From assembly GCF_016623585.1 (NCBI RefSeq), contig NZ_JAEHFY010000024.1, positions 1-51,053 on the forward strand: a stretch of DNA of 51,053 nucleotides. The letters run 5' to 3'. This DNA is from Pedobacter segetis (GTDB lineage: Bacteria; Bacteroidota; Bacteroidia; Sphingobacteriales; Sphingobacteriaceae). Position numbers and translations under genes: made by a program. Below, in pieces: positions 26,557-35,679 of this stretch; positions within the stretch are counted from its first letter, which is position 1; the number at the start of each line of letters is the position of its first letter. A model generated the notes under the pieces. It saw nothing but the letters and a program-made list of their open reading frames with translations. It did not search any database and was not told the origin of the DNA.

Positions 26557-27537
26557 TTAAGCTAATATGATCGACATTTCCATCAAATCATCTTCTAACT
26601 TGAACTCATGGTCTGTTAAGGCTTCTTTTAGATCAGTTAAAACAATTTCATTACCTCTTAAACCAACCATTTTTCTATTATCTCCGTTTATCAGGGCTTT
26701 TACCGCAGCATAACCCATTCTACTGCCCAATATGCGATCAAAGCTGCTTGGGCTTCCGCCCCTTTGCAGATGGCCTAGTATGGTTACTTTGGTATCATAA
26801 AAATCGAACTTTTCTTTTACCAATTTTGCAACCCCAAACGCACCACCGTTCTTATCGCCTTCTGCTACAATAACTATGCTACTAGATTTTTTGTTTGCTG
26901 CACCATGTTCTAGCAAATCTATCAGTTCAGAAATGGCAGTATCTTTTTCGGGAAGCATAATGGCCTCTGCGCCGCTAGCAATACCTGCCCTTAACGCGAT
27001 ACAGCCAGCATCACGGCCCATTACTTCAATAAAAAACAAACGATCGTGAGACTCTGCGGTATCTCTAATTTTGTCTATGGCTTCTATTACGGTATTGGTA
27101 GCGGTATCAAATCCGAGGGTAAAATCAGAGCCATAAAGGTCATTATCAATGGTACCCGGCACACAGATCACGGGAATGTCATAAGTAGAAGAAAATCTTT
27201 CGGCACCCGTAAAAGTACCGTCGCCACCGATGGCAACCAAGGCATCAATCCCTCTTTTTTTGAGGTTTTCATAGGCTTTTTGCATCCCATCGGGATTTTT
27301 GAACGCCAAGCAACGGGCCGTTTTTAGCACAGTACCCCCCAATTGCATAATATTACTGACAGAATGACGAGACATATTTTCGATGTTATCATCTATCATG
27401 CCCTGATAACCCTGTTTAATCCCTGCTACTTCATATCCCAAATAAATACCGGTTCTTACCACGGCCCTAATACAGGCATTCATTCCTGGGGCATCTCCTC
27501 CTGATGTAAAAACGGCTATTTTTTTTATTTTTGACAT
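26557..27537 (-). CDS. pfkA: ATP-dependent 6-phosphofructokinase
   Basis: Phosphorylates fructose 6-phosphate in glycolysis. The 326-residue product has GGDGT at 104-108; Gly at that place marks the ATP-using type, whereas PPi enzymes have Asp. The catalytic PGTIDND (Asp 131) and the GHLQRGGSPS allosteric/substrate segment are intact. It is the first gene of the pfkA, sugar kinase, gapA operon and is divergent from the Nudix-type regulator. Confidence 0.96.
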   Translation of the reverse strand: MSKIKKIAVFTSGGDAPGMNACIRAVVRTGIYLGYEVAGIKQGYQGMIDDNIENMSRHSVSNIMQLGGTVLKTARCLAFKNPDGMQKAYENLKKRGIDALVAIGGDGTFTGAERFSSTYDIPVICVPGTIDNDLYGSDFTLGFDTATNTVIEAIDKIRDTAESHDRLFFIEVMGRDAGCIALRAGIASGAEAIMLPEKDTAISELIDLLEHGAANKKSSSIVIVAEGDKNGGAFGVAKLVKEKFDFYDTKVTILGHLQRGGSPSSFDRILGSRMGYAAVKALINGDNRKMVGLRGNEIVLTDLKEALTDHEFKLEDDLMEMSIILA

Positions 27538-27579
27538 ATATAAATTTCGGATATTTTGGTTTGGAGGTACTAATATAAG

Positions 27580-27594
27580 GTGTATTTTTTACAC
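27580..27594. promoter_or_regulatory. Palindrome between pfkA and the Nudix-type regulator
   Basis: GTGTA-TTTTT-TACAC is a perfect 5-bp inverted repeat in the 124-nt divergent spacer, 43 nt from the pfkA start. The position fits an operator for the adjacent regulator, but this is inference. Confidence 0.35.
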
Positions 27595-27661
27595 TAAGCA
27601 ATTTTATCGAAATTTTTTTCCAAATTTGTATTAATTAGCACCTTAAAAAAAGCAATATAGA

Positions 27662-28363
27662 TTGGAAAATTTACCAGAACATTTTGATTCCCTGTTTTCT
27701 GTGGATTGCGTCATATTTGGATTTGACGAAGGGGAATTGAAGATTTTATTGATTGAGAGAAATGAAGATCCTTTTAAAGGATGGTTTGCTTTACCGGGTT
27801 ATTTTGTAGAGCATACAGAAGCCATTGAAACCGCTGCACAACGTATATTATATGAATCTACCGGGCTTAAAGGGATTTTTATGGAGCAGTTTTATACATT
27901 TGGCGCACTAGGCAGGCACCCTCAGGGAAGGGTTATTACAGTTGCTTATTATGCTATGATACGCCTTACCGGGAATAAGGAGGTAGCACCTTTGCCAACC
28001 GCACATTTTGCCAAAAGAGCTGTTTGGATGCCGGTTAAGGATATGCCAGAATTAGCTTTTGACCATAGCCGGATTTTTAGAAAAAGTTTTGAGAAGATAA
28101 AAAACAAAATAAGTTACCAGCCCATAGCTTTTGAACTTTTGCCAGAGAAATTTACGCTTACCCAATTACAGCAACTTTATGAGGTTGTTTTAAATAAAAA
28201 GCTAGATAAGCGCAATTTTAGAAAAAAGATGTTGGCCTATGATATTTTAAAAGAACTAGATGAAAAGCAAAAAGGGGTTTCTTACAGGGCCGCTAAACTT
28301 TATAAGTTTGATAAACGCAAATACATCAAAAACTTTCAAAAAGAGCTCTCATTTACAAGGTAG
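27662..28363 (+). CDS. Nudix-related transcriptional regulator (NrtR-like)
   Basis: A 233-residue protein with a Nudix fold (about 10-140) and a C-terminal winged helix (about 150-225, with FTLTQLQQLYEVVLN and KRNFRKKML). The Nudix box reads GYFVEHTEAIETAAQRILYE and then STGL. Where active enzymes have REUXEE it has RILYES, so two of the catalytic glutamates are lost and it probably senses a ligand without hydrolysis. NrtR-family members in Bacteroidota control sugar or NAD genes. The start is a TTG at 27662 with no ATG nearby. Its position opposite pfkA suggests that it controls the glycolytic operon. Confidence 0.82.
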   Translation: MENLPEHFDSLFSVDCVIFGFDEGELKILLIERNEDPFKGWFALPGYFVEHTEAIETAAQRILYESTGLKGIFMEQFYTFGALGRHPQGRVITVAYYAMIRLTGNKEVAPLPTAHFAKRAVWMPVKDMPELAFDHSRIFRKSFEKIKNKISYQPIAFELLPEKFTLTQLQQLYEVVLNKKLDKRNFRKKMLAYDILKELDEKQKGVSYRAAKLYKFDKRKYIKNFQKELSFTR

Positions 28364-28419
28364 CTAACCAAGCTTTAGCTTATGCCTTATTAAACCAGCT
28401 TATTGTATATTTGCCATTT

Positions 28420-29139
28420 ATGAGAATCCCATCATTGCAAGACATCATCATTTTTGAGGATGATAATTTAATTGTTGTTAACAAGCCCGCTTTTATAAGC
28501 TCTTTAGATGAACGTGAAAGTGAAGAACCAAATATCTTAAGGTTAGCAAAGCAATATTTTGCTGATGCCCAAATTTGCCATAGGTTAGATAAAGATACCT
28601 CTGGCGCAATGATCATTGCTAAAAATCCAGAAGCTTATCGTTTTGTGTCTATGCAATTTGAACACAGAACCGTTAAAAAAGTTTATCATGCGGTTGTTGA
28701 TGGTAGCCATGCTTTTAATGATCTTTTTATTGATTTACCGATTTTAAACGCCGGAAGGGGCAAAGTGGTAATTAGTAGGGGAGAAGGTAAAAGAGCAGAG
28801 ACCTATTTTAATTCTTTGGTTTATTTTAAACATTACACTTTAATTGAGGCAAAACCCGTAACCGGGCGGATGCACCAGATTAGGATCCATTTGGCAACCC
28901 AAAGGGCTTCTATAACTGGAGATACCGCATACGGTGGGCAGCCAGCTTATCTATCTAAGATAAAAAGGAACTTTAGGCTGAGTAAAAACGAGGAAGAGCA
29001 ACCCATTATGAAACGTTTTGCTTTACATTCTAAAGAAGTTACGTTTAAAATATCCGAAACAGAAACACGTACTTTTATTGCAGATTACCCTAAAGATTTT
29101 GCGGTTTTAATTAAGCTTTTGCAGAAAAATGATAGTTAA
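28420..29139 (+). CDS. RluA-family pseudouridine synthase
   Basis: A 239-residue enzyme that converts uridine to pseudouridine in rRNA or tRNA. The catalytic motif CHRLDKDTSGAMI holds Asp 57, and GRMHQIRIHLA is the second family signature. No S4 domain precedes it. The ATG at 28420 is preferred to the TTG at 28411, which adds three residues. The exact RNA target is not readable. Confidence 0.9.
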   Translation: MRIPSLQDIIIFEDDNLIVVNKPAFISSLDERESEEPNILRLAKQYFADAQICHRLDKDTSGAMIIAKNPEAYRFVSMQFEHRTVKKVYHAVVDGSHAFNDLFIDLPILNAGRGKVVISRGEGKRAETYFNSLVYFKHYTLIEAKPVTGRMHQIRIHLATQRASITGDTAYGGQPAYLSKIKRNFRLSKNEEEQPIMKRFALHSKEVTFKISETETRTFIADYPKDFAVLIKLLQKNDS

Positions 29140-29238
29140 GCGGTAACTTGGGTATTGGGTATTGAGATTTTTTTCAGTTTAAGAATTATATAACCTTTAT
29201 ACGATCAATAATTCCTTTAAACGTGTTGCAAAATAATT

Positions 29239-29895
29239 TCATACGTTTTTAACTCTTTTTGATAGCCTGTTCTGTATTACTGCATAAATGGCGGGTAAAA
29301 TGGTTAATGCAATTATCAATAAAATAATAAGAGAGAAGTTTTTCTTAAAAAAGGGAAAATTCCCTAAAAAATAACCGGCAAAAAGAAATAAGGAGACCCA
29401 AGTAGCACCTCCAATAATATTGTAAGAATTAAATTTGGTTCTTTCTAATTTCCCGATCCCTGCAACAAAAGGGACAATTGTTCTTAAAATAGGCAAAAAT
29501 CTCCCTATTATAATTGCCCTGGCACCATGCTTTTCAAAGAAAATGTTGGTTTGGGTATAATATTCTAGTTTTAGCACTTTGTTTTCTGGCTTAAATACCT
29601 TTGCACCTAAAACTCTACCGGTTTCATAGTTTACGGTGTTTCCCATAATGGCAGCAAGAATGAGCAGTACTGCTAAAATATAAATATTGAGACCTGTATC
29701 CCCAACCCCAATCAATGCCCCGGCTGCAATTAAAAGAGAATCTCCGGGTAAAAAAGGGGTAATAACAAAGCCTGTTTCGGCAAAAATAATGATGAACAAG
29801 ATTAAGTAAGTCCAAACCCGGTAATCTTTAATTATCTCGCTCAGATGAACATCAATATGAAGAATGAAATCTATGATGGTTTTGATAATTTCCAC
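29239..29895 (-). CDS. DedA-family membrane protein
   Basis: A 218-residue inner-membrane protein with about five hydrophobic segments. It has the DedA signatures FAETGFVITPFLPGDSLL and FLPILRTIVPFVAGIG, where the Arg is essential in characterised members. DedA proteins take part in phospholipid recycling (undecaprenyl phosphate or phosphatidylethanolamine flipping) and envelope homeostasis. A TACTTTTG element on the minus strand at 29917-29910 could be its -7 box. Confidence 0.92.
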   Translation of the reverse strand: MEIIKTIIDFILHIDVHLSEIIKDYRVWTYLILFIIIFAETGFVITPFLPGDSLLIAAGALIGVGDTGLNIYILAVLLILAAIMGNTVNYETGRVLGAKVFKPENKVLKLEYYTQTNIFFEKHGARAIIIGRFLPILRTIVPFVAGIGKLERTKFNSYNIIGGATWVSLFLFAGYFLGNFPFFKKNFSLIILLIIALTILPAIYAVIQNRLSKRVKNV

Positions 29896-30019
29896 AACTG
29901 TTTTTTTTGCAAAAGTATAAATTATAAATCGCTTTTAAGAAAGGTGGCTTGCTTAAAAGAAACAAGAGAGCCAAGTATTAAGGTTGCTTCGTTATGGGAA
30001 CCAAGACCAAACTTTAGAC

Positions 30020-30724
30020 CTAATTATCATTCAATACCCCAACATCTAAACTGTAATTAGCGTTGCCGTTTATTAAGCCTTTGGCCCATAACGTATAAAT
30101 TTTACCAGCTTTAATTTCTATGTTACTTTTAGTAAATATGATGTTTTTAGACCCTGTTTGCCTTAATTTTATAAAATAAACCCCCGGTTTAAATTGCAGG
30201 TAATTGTTCCCAGATCTAAAACCGATATTCCCAAAAGTGTTTAAACTATCGATAGACCTATTAGAGAATATAGCATCTAAACTAGCCGAGTTATAACTGG
30301 TATTGATCAACCTTACTTTAGCTTGCCCTTGTATAGGTGCGTTTAAGCTATCTTTAAAAGAGATATAAGAAAGAGAATCTTTAGATATTTTGCCCGCAAT
30401 AAAAATGGTGTAATTTTCTTTTGGCAGAAACAGAAAGGTTAGATCAGATCTGTTAATTACATTTCCGTTAGATTTGGTGTAGATAGTAGAAGTGCCGGCC
30501 ATTACATTTTGATGAGCAGAAAAATCTGTAAATTTTAATGGGGTTGGAGTTTTAGAAGTATCGTTTACAAACAACGTGAGGTTATAATTTTCTGGTACTG
30601 CGTTTACAATGCGCAAGGTAGCCTGGCCAAAATAAGTTTTTTTTGTTGGGGCAGTACAAGATGCCAAATAGCAAAGCGTTGATAGGATAAAGATATATTG
30701 AAAGTTTTTAATGGTTTTTTTCAT
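30020..30724 (-). CDS. DUF4397-type lipoprotein, second paralogue
   Basis: A 234-residue lipoprotein with lipobox CYLASC (Cys 23). Like the gene at 5170 it has an early RIVNAVPENYNLTLFVN segment, a central AKVRLINTSYNSASLDA and a closing AGKIYTLWAKGLI, which supports DUF4397 paralogy despite low overall similarity. The function is unknown. It starts 13 nt after the restriction-type gene upstream and on the same strand, which may be incidental. Confidence 0.75.
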   Translation of the reverse strand: MKKTIKNFQYIFILSTLCYLASCTAPTKKTYFGQATLRIVNAVPENYNLTLFVNDTSKTPTPLKFTDFSAHQNVMAGTSTIYTKSNGNVINRSDLTFLFLPKENYTIFIAGKISKDSLSYISFKDSLNAPIQGQAKVRLINTSYNSASLDAIFSNRSIDSLNTFGNIGFRSGNNYLQFKPGVYFIKLRQTGSKNIIFTKSNIEIKAGKIYTLWAKGLINGNANYSLDVGVLNDN

Positions 30725-30737
30725 AGATGCTGGTACG

Positions 30738-31358
30738 TCAGTTTTTAATTTTGGCTTTAAAGAGATATTGCTGGCCTATTTTTTCTAAAAAGCTTTTTCT
30801 TACGATTAAGTTTACAGGCTGTTCTTCTAAATGTCTAGATATTTGAAAATTAAAACCCGATGGGTGTTCTAATTTTGAGCTTTCTAAATCCATACGTAAT
30901 TGCTTGCTCTTTGCTTTACAAAGATCGTGATTAATGCCCAATAAAGATAATTCATTAATTAGCCTTAACCTATTTACGAAGATTAAATCGCAGCTTAAAA
31001 TATCATCAACTTTTTTTAGCTCTGTTAAATTATTTTTTAAATAGATACTGAATATAAACGCATAAATCTCTGTAATTTTATGCGTATTAAATAGCCAGCC
31101 CTTTTTTTGTATCTCATCTTTTAAGTAATCTATCTCCAGGGCAAAAGTTGGCAGGCCTTTGTTTAGATAATGCAACTGTGCCTTTTCATCAATTTTGAAA
31201 CTTAAAGCGGCATCGCGATAAAAAATTAAATCTACGCCTTTATGCTGTAAACTAAGGTCCTTAATCCTAAACATATTGAGGTTTGCTTCAATATATTGAG
31301 CATCTAAAAACTCTGATAGGATACTTTCTTTGTGAAGATCGCTTTTAAAATGGCTCAT
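30738..31358 (-). CDS. Predicted PD-(D/E)XK restriction endonuclease of R-M locus 1
   Basis: A 206-residue protein with a nuclease core KGVDLIF (Asp 43) and IDEKAQLHY (Asp 57, Lys 59), a good PD-(D/E)XK site, followed by LPTFALEI and KKGWLFNTHKITEIY. Together these recall a family of small nucleases that I cannot name securely. It lies 89 nt downstream of a C5 cytosine methyltransferase on the same strand, so the natural reading is the restriction partner. The recognition site is unknown. Confidence 0.7.
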   Translation of the reverse strand: MSHFKSDLHKESILSEFLDAQYIEANLNMFRIKDLSLQHKGVDLIFYRDAALSFKIDEKAQLHYLNKGLPTFALEIDYLKDEIQKKGWLFNTHKITEIYAFIFSIYLKNNLTELKKVDDILSCDLIFVNRLRLINELSLLGINHDLCKAKSKQLRMDLESSKLEHPSGFNFQISRHLEEQPVNLIVRKSFLEKIGQQYLFKAKIKN

Positions 31359-31447
31359 GTTTTAGGTTTAAGGCGCAATGCAAGATGCTAAAAACTAGAT
31401 CGATAAATTTAAGATTTTAGTACAATTCTTCTTTTTACTTTTTGCTT

Positions 31448-32737
31448 TTAATGCTTAACTTCTTGCTGGTTTTTATTGATTTTATTGGCCAAAGCAATCC
31501 CGATTTTTTCTATCACGCCCACTACCAAAGCATTGCCCATAAAAAACGCTCGTTTAGAATCAGAAACATCATCTATTTTGGTATGGTCATCGGGGAACAT
31601 ATTCAGGCGTTCTAATTCTACGGGCGTAAGCCTTCTATACCCGTTTGCCGTTTGGATCACATGTTTAAACCTCGATGCAGATTTGCCTCCCTCGCCGGTA
31701 ATTATCGTTCTAGAAGGTTTATCCAAAGGATCGGGAAAAACCATCCCACCTTCACTGTAATTATAGGTAAAACCCTGGTTGTTTGTGCGCTGTTCTTTTT
31801 TTGCGCCTTTTAAATATTGCCATTTATCAAAATCTTCATCTTTGATGTAAAACACGGGATCAATATTGTTTTTTAAAACGATGTCTTTCATCAGGGTATA
31901 ATTTCCTTCGTAATTGGCTTGTGTTTTTAAGGTGCTTACTTTACCACCGATCATCAAGCCCGAATTTTCGAAAACGCCGTCAATTTCTTTTTTGTTAAAG
32001 TTTTCAGAAATTTCTACCATGTTGCCTTTAAGCTCGAAATGCTTTATTGGCAATTGTGAAACATTGGTTGCGGGCAGCGCTTGGGCTAAAATCCCGCTAT
32101 TTAATATCCAATTTTCTTCTGTTGTTTTTTTTATGGATTGGTATATCGGCGTATCTTTTAAATAAGCGATGATAAAGATCCTTCTTCGTCTTTGCGGAAA
32201 ACCAAATTCTGCGGCATTAACCACACGCCACTCTACCGCATAACCCAATTCATTTAAGCTTTGCAAAATGATGGCAAAATCGCGTCCTCGTTGGCCAGAT
32301 GGGGAAATTAATAAACGATCTACGTTTTCTAAAAAAAGGTATTTTGTATGCTTGTGGCTGATTATTTTATGGATGCTCCACCACAAAACCCCTTTTTTGC
32401 CAATTAGGCCTTTAGAATTTTTTAATGTTGTTGCCACAGAATAATCCTGGCAAGGAAAGCCACCAACCAATAGATCATGTTCTGGGATTTCAGCAACTTC
32501 TATTGTTGCGATATCTAAATTGGTGTGCCCATCTTTACCAAATCTGTTTTCGTAAACCAGAGAAGCGTGTTGCGTTTTTGTAGAAGGTTCCCATTGGTTG
32601 CTCCAAACCACCTCAAAATCAGAACTGATTTTTTCTTTATATCCAGATGTTGCCGATTTTCCTTCCCAACCTTCTAACCCTAACCTAAAGCCGCCAACGC
32701 CAGCAAATAATTCTATGGTCCTTATTTTTTTAGCCAT
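31448..32737 (-). CDS. DNA (cytosine-5) methyltransferase of R-M locus 1
   Basis: A 429-residue type II C5 methyltransferase. The motifs appear in order: I IELFAGVGGFRLGLE, IV GGFPCQDYSV with the catalytic Cys, VI LFLENVDRLL, VIII QRRRRIFIIAY, IX around RRLTPVELERLNMFPDD, and X GNALVVGVIEKIG. The region between VIII and IX (about 210-370) is the target-recognition domain. The start is taken at the ATG at 32737; a TTG one codon earlier is possible. It protects host DNA against the downstream nuclease. Confidence 0.93.
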   Translation of the reverse strand: MAKKIRTIELFAGVGGFRLGLEGWEGKSATSGYKEKISSDFEVVWSNQWEPSTKTQHASLVYENRFGKDGHTNLDIATIEVAEIPEHDLLVGGFPCQDYSVATTLKNSKGLIGKKGVLWWSIHKIISHKHTKYLFLENVDRLLISPSGQRGRDFAIILQSLNELGYAVEWRVVNAAEFGFPQRRRRIFIIAYLKDTPIYQSIKKTTEENWILNSGILAQALPATNVSQLPIKHFELKGNMVEISENFNKKEIDGVFENSGLMIGGKVSTLKTQANYEGNYTLMKDIVLKNNIDPVFYIKDEDFDKWQYLKGAKKEQRTNNQGFTYNYSEGGMVFPDPLDKPSRTIITGEGGKSASRFKHVIQTANGYRRLTPVELERLNMFPDDHTKIDDVSDSKRAFFMGNALVVGVIEKIGIALANKINKNQQEVKH

Positions 32738-32815
32738 CAAAATTTCTAATTTTTCATCAACAAAAAAGGCTCAGTATTTATACCAAGCCAATTTAATATT
32801 TTTAATTGTTTAAAC

Positions 32816-33940
32816 TTAAGCGTAATTGTTCAGCATCACTGGCATCACCAACATCAAAATATCTTCGTTTTCGTCTTTGATGCTTGGGAAAAGAATACCA
32901 GCCCTATTTGGGGTGCTCATTTCTATCGTGATTTCCTCACCAGATAAATTGTTCAGCATCTCGATCAAAAACTTTGCGTTAAAGCCAATTTCCATATCTT
33001 CGCCATCAAACTGACAACCAATTCTTTCGTGGGCTTCGTTAGCAAAATCTATATCTTCAGAAGAGATATTTAATTCGCTGCCGTTAATTTTTAGCCTTAC
33101 TTGGTGCGTAGTTTTGTTAGCAAAAATCACCACCCTTTTTAAGCAATTTAAAAACAGGCTCCTATCTAAAGTTAGCTTATTTGGATTATTCTGAGGGATA
33201 ACCGCCTCATAATCTGGGTAGCGTTCATCAATCAATCTGCAGATCAAATTGATGTTCGCAAATTTGAAGAACGCACTTGTAGAGTTGTATTCTACTGATA
33301 CATTTACGTCTTCTGTTGGGAGCGATGATTTTAAAAGGTTTAGGGCTTTTTTGGGTAGGATAAAAGAAGTTGCGGTTTCTGCTTTGGCATCGTTTCTTCT
33401 ATATCTTACCAATTTATGGGCATCTGTAGCAACAAATGTTACGTTTTGTGGCGAGAGCTGACAAAAAACGCCCGTCATTGCTGGCCTTAGCTCATCATTG
33501 CTCACCGCAAAAATAGTTTTGTTAATGGCCTCTGCTAAAACCGAAGCGGGCAAATTAACCGATGAAGCATCATCTACGGTAGGGATTTTAGGGAAATCTT
33601 CTCCGTTTTCTCCGCTCAAACGATATTTACCGTCGCCAGCACTAATTTCTATCGCAAATGTTTTATCATCTACAGAAAAAGAAATGGGTTGCTCTGATAA
33701 AGTTTTTAAAGTATCTAACAATATTTTTGAGGGAACCGCAATTTTACCGCTTTCTTTAGATTCTACGGCTAAAGAGGTTGTCATGCTGGTTTGCAGGTCT
33801 GTTGCAGAAATGGTTAAGCTGTTGTCTTTTATCTCAAACAAGAAGTTTTCTAAGATCGGTAAAACTGCGCTATTGCTAAGTGCACCGCTTACCGCTTGTA
33901 GGTGCTTTAATAATGTTGATGTAGAAACAATGAATCTCAT
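32816..33940 (-). CDS. dnaN: DNA polymerase III beta subunit (sliding clamp)
   Basis: Ring-forming processivity factor of the replicative polymerase. The 374-residue product has the three-domain DnaN pattern from MRFIVSTSTLLKHLQAVSGA to the closing LMLVMPVMLNNYA. A TATTTTTG element lies upstream (33978-33971, minus strand), a plausible -7 box. dnaA is not in the window, so this is not an obvious origin region. Confidence 0.97.
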   Translation of the reverse strand: MRFIVSTSTLLKHLQAVSGALSNSAVLPILENFLFEIKDNSLTISATDLQTSMTTSLAVESKESGKIAVPSKILLDTLKTLSEQPISFSVDDKTFAIEISAGDGKYRLSGENGEDFPKIPTVDDASSVNLPASVLAEAINKTIFAVSNDELRPAMTGVFCQLSPQNVTFVATDAHKLVRYRRNDAKAETATSFILPKKALNLLKSSLPTEDVNVSVEYNSTSAFFKFANINLICRLIDERYPDYEAVIPQNNPNKLTLDRSLFLNCLKRVVIFANKTTHQVRLKINGSELNISSEDIDFANEAHERIGCQFDGEDMEIGFNAKFLIEMLNNLSGEEITIEMSTPNRAGILFPSIKDENEDILMLVMPVMLNNYA

Positions 33941-33984
33941 TTTGCTGTTTTGGTTTTAGCTTTTAAAAATCAAAAATATAAATT

Positions 33985-35679
33985 TTAAACTGCATACTTT
34001 CGTTTACGGTAAATATGTTGAAAAATACCAAAAGCTATCAACATTATGAGTGGCAATAAGGTATTTATTAGCTGCCATTTCGTTTTTTCTGCCACCAGTT
34101 TCCCTTTATCTAATAACCTAAGTTTTATCTCTTTGGTGCGTAAAGAAATTAAACCAGAATCATCTGTTAAATAATCTAAAGCGTTTAGCAAAAAGGTTTT
34201 ATTGCCATAGGTTTGCTGGTTGTACCGATCAAAACCCAAAGGAAAAATAGAACCGTCTTTTGCACTAACATCGTTTTTAAAAACATCGCCATCACTAAAT
34301 ATCAACATTTTGGTATTTACACTTTTATTGATGCTTGCAATGGGAAAGTTAACGCCTTCTGGTACGGCCCTGTTTAAGAAATTAGACTTAAAGCTTCCTT
34401 CTAACAAAACGCAAACTGGTTTTGGGGTGCTTTGGAAGCGTTTGGGGTCCGGGGTGTCTTCAATCATGTTTAAGGATATGATTGTTGGCGTTTCTAGTTC
34501 TCTGTTAAATGGAGAAGTGGTGAGCAATATTGTTTTTTTAACGTTTTTTATAGCGATGGTATCAATGGTATTTACGAATTCTGTTTTAATGCCATCTAAA
34601 TTTTTTACCATTGGATGTTTGCTAACGGGCATTATGATCGGATAAAATAACCATGGCACCATTTGTATTTGTGCTTGCCCTGCAACTTCGCCAACGCTTA
34701 CCGGGATCTGCCCGCAGTTCATATCGCCAATTAGATCGTAATTTATCCTGATGCCATAGGTAAAGAGTTGATCGTCTAGATTGAGTTTTTTCTGAAAAGC
34801 CAATTGCTCGCCGTTTCTAGATCTTCTCATGCTATCTAAATCTGCGTTCACTTGGTCTATGGCCCATATAATTTTACCGCCTTTCATCAAAAATTGGTCT
34901 ATCTTATATTTTTCCAATTCAGAAAATTGCGTTTCTGGTTTATCAATTATCATCACTTTTAATTTTTGGATGCCGTTATAAGTGAGCTGTGATAAATTGA
35001 TCCTGCCGGCTTCATAGCCATCAGATAAAGATTTTATGGCATCTTCTAAATGGGCATCATCTAATTCGCCATGGCCTTCTGTAAAGCCAACTCTGGGTTT
35101 GCCGCCAGAGCTTACCTTTTTTATGGCCGATGAAAAGGCATATTCTAAATTTTGGATGGAGTTGTTTAATACCTCTTCTGGGCTTACGCCAATTCTTGTT
35201 TGCAATAGCTTAACGGGAATTTCTTTGCCGTTGAATGAAACTACCGCCGCGGGAAAAATCATTTTTTGTGTTAATCCGCTTTCTGTTTTTACGCTGAGGT
35301 TGGTTGGTTCTATGCCTTTTTGCGATAATTGATTGTAAATATCTTCTTGCTCTTTTTGGTTTTTGCCACCAACGGGATCAATAAATTGATAGGTTAAATT
35401 ATTGCCCGCATAAGCTTTATAATCTATCAATAAATCTTTGGTGGCATTTCTCAATCTTTTAAATCCGGCGGGGAAATCGCCTTCTAGATAAACGGTAATG
35501 TTTACGGGTGCTTTTAAACCCTGAAGGATCTGGGTGCTGATGTTAGAAATGGTATAACGCTTCTCTTTTGTGAAATCTATCCGTGTAAACGTGTTTTGCG
35601 ATAAAACGTTGATGATGATGATGGCGATCAAAATAATCAGCAGCTGTATCAGGTCTTTCTTTTTTTGTTGATTTACCAT
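33985..35679 (-). CDS. gldG: Gliding motility ABC transporter auxiliary protein GldG
   Basis: GldG works with GldA and GldF in an ABC transporter linked to gliding motility in Flavobacterium. The 564-residue product has an N-terminal membrane helix (about 8-27), a large periplasmic part with GEVAGQAQIQMVPWLFYPI, and a C-terminal helix near 540-555 followed by basic residues. It overlaps gldF by 7 nt. The genes occur in many non-gliding Bacteroidota, so their presence does not prove motility. Confidence 0.92.
   Translation of the reverse strand: MVNQQKKKDLIQLLIILIAIIIINVLSQNTFTRIDFTKEKRYTISNISTQILQGLKAPVNITVYLEGDFPAGFKRLRNATKDLLIDYKAYAGNNLTYQFIDPVGGKNQKEQEDIYNQLSQKGIEPTNLSVKTESGLTQKMIFPAAVVSFNGKEIPVKLLQTRIGVSPEEVLNNSIQNLEYAFSSAIKKVSSGGKPRVGFTEGHGELDDAHLEDAIKSLSDGYEAGRINLSQLTYNGIQKLKVMIIDKPETQFSELEKYKIDQFLMKGGKIIWAIDQVNADLDSMRRSRNGEQLAFQKKLNLDDQLFTYGIRINYDLIGDMNCGQIPVSVGEVAGQAQIQMVPWLFYPIIMPVSKHPMVKNLDGIKTEFVNTIDTIAIKNVKKTILLTTSPFNRELETPTIISLNMIEDTPDPKRFQSTPKPVCVLLEGSFKSNFLNRAVPEGVNFPIASINKSVNTKMLIFSDGDVFKNDVSAKDGSIFPLGFDRYNQQTYGNKTFLLNALDYLTDDSGLISLRTKEIKLRLLDKGKLVAEKTKWQLINTLLPLIMLIAFGIFQHIYRKRKYAV

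Noticed and set aside
32816-33940. Replication origin near dnaN
   Set aside because: There is no dnaA gene, no DnaA-box cluster and no origin-like spacer; the neighbours are an R-M locus and gld genes.
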